Part shown: positions 5,014 to 5,080 of the stretch, one piece after another
Layout of the letters: the number at the start of each line of letters is the position of its first letter
Position numbering within the stretch: the stretch's first letter is position 1
Assembly: GCA_963577065.1 (NCBI GenBank)
Contig: CAUYXJ010000132.1
Location: forward strand, 1 to 5,080
DNA from: CAUYXJ01 sp963577065
GTDB taxonomy: Bacteria > Chloroflexota > Dehalococcoidia > Tepidiformales > Tepidiformaceae
DNA: 5,080 nucleotides
Direction of reading: 5' to 3'
Translations under genes and position numbers: made by a program
Notes under the pieces: generated by a model
What the model was told of the DNA's origin: nothing
Database searches by the model: none
What the model saw: the letters and a program-made list of their open reading frames with translations, nothing else

Positions 5014-5080
5014 CCGGGTGGGGCCCCAGGGGGTGGGGCGGGCGCAGCGAGATCGAAACCAGAGCGAGCGCGCAGGCGGA
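4978..5080 (+). repeat. Imperfect direct repeats at the window end
   Basis: AGCGCGCAAGCGGA (4997-5010) recurs as AGCGCGCAGGCGGA (5067-5080), 13 of 14 identical. The preceding bases are also related (AGCGAGCGATAAACAAGCC at 4978-4996 against AGCGAGATCGAAACCAGAGCG at 5046-5066), giving a repeat unit of about 33 bases spaced by about 70. The second copy runs to the window edge, so the array may continue. Confidence 0.5.

Larger units (their letters stand above)
4756..5080. other. Repeat-rich non-coding end region
   Basis: This 325-base stretch after the DUF192 stop has no ORF with protein-like composition and no tRNA or rRNA signature that I can see. It is dominated by variations on GCTCCGCTG (4835-4843 and 4854-4862), GCCGCTGC (4821-4828, 4887-4894, 4897-4904) and G-rich tracts (4947-4977, 5014-5042). 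Inverted and direct repeats listed separately occupy much of 4845-5080. No T-rich terminator follows the DUF192 gene. Confidence 0.6.

Noticed and set aside
4756..5080. CRISPR array or integron attachment site
   Set aside because: The repeats are too few, imperfect and variably oriented, without regular unique spacers. No attC-like core or integrase gene is visible.

Overview
The window is uniformly GC-rich, with dense Arg/Ala/Gly/Pro codon use and long spurious antisense ORFs, as expected of a high-GC bacterium. The mix of a SipW-type signal peptidase cassette, a TadE/TadG-like protein with a von Willebrand A (vWA) domain and a GGDEF enzyme fits an actinobacterium, possibly a deep-branching or uncultured lineage. 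That placement is inference; nothing here identifies the genus.

Layout. (1) Bases 1-300 hold the C-terminal end of a diguanylate cyclase (GGEEF motif), cut by the window edge. (2) Bases 301-532 are a 232-base leader with a hairpin just before the next gene. (3) Bases 533-2700 form a three-gene plus-strand cassette: a TasA/CalY-like secreted fibre protein, a SipW-like (Sec11-type) signal peptidase, and a second secreted protein with the same type of cleavage region followed by a fibronectin type III domain and a C-terminal beta-sandwich. (4) Bases 2738-4117, on the minus strand and convergent with the cassette, encode a TadG-like protein. Its vWA domain is split by an inserted segment resembling a small beta module common in phage structural proteins. 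(5) Bases 4118-4401 separate two divergent genes and contain a perfect 17-base palindrome just ahead of the TadG-like gene. (6) Bases 4402-4755 encode a DUF192 protein. (7) Bases 4756-5080 have no supported gene and are filled with GC-rich inverted and direct repeats.

How the genes may work together. The cassette looks self-contained: a dedicated endopeptidase and two substrates whose cleavage regions align without gaps over 20 positions. The likely output is an extracellular fibre or matrix (TasA-like subunit) plus a multidomain accessory subunit or adhesin. The upstream GGDEF gene and downstream TadG-like gene also belong to surface-attachment biology, but shared regulation is only a hypothesis. 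The most distinctive points are the matched peptidase-substrate cassette with its FnIII/beta-sandwich partner, and the vWA domain interrupted by a phage-like module.
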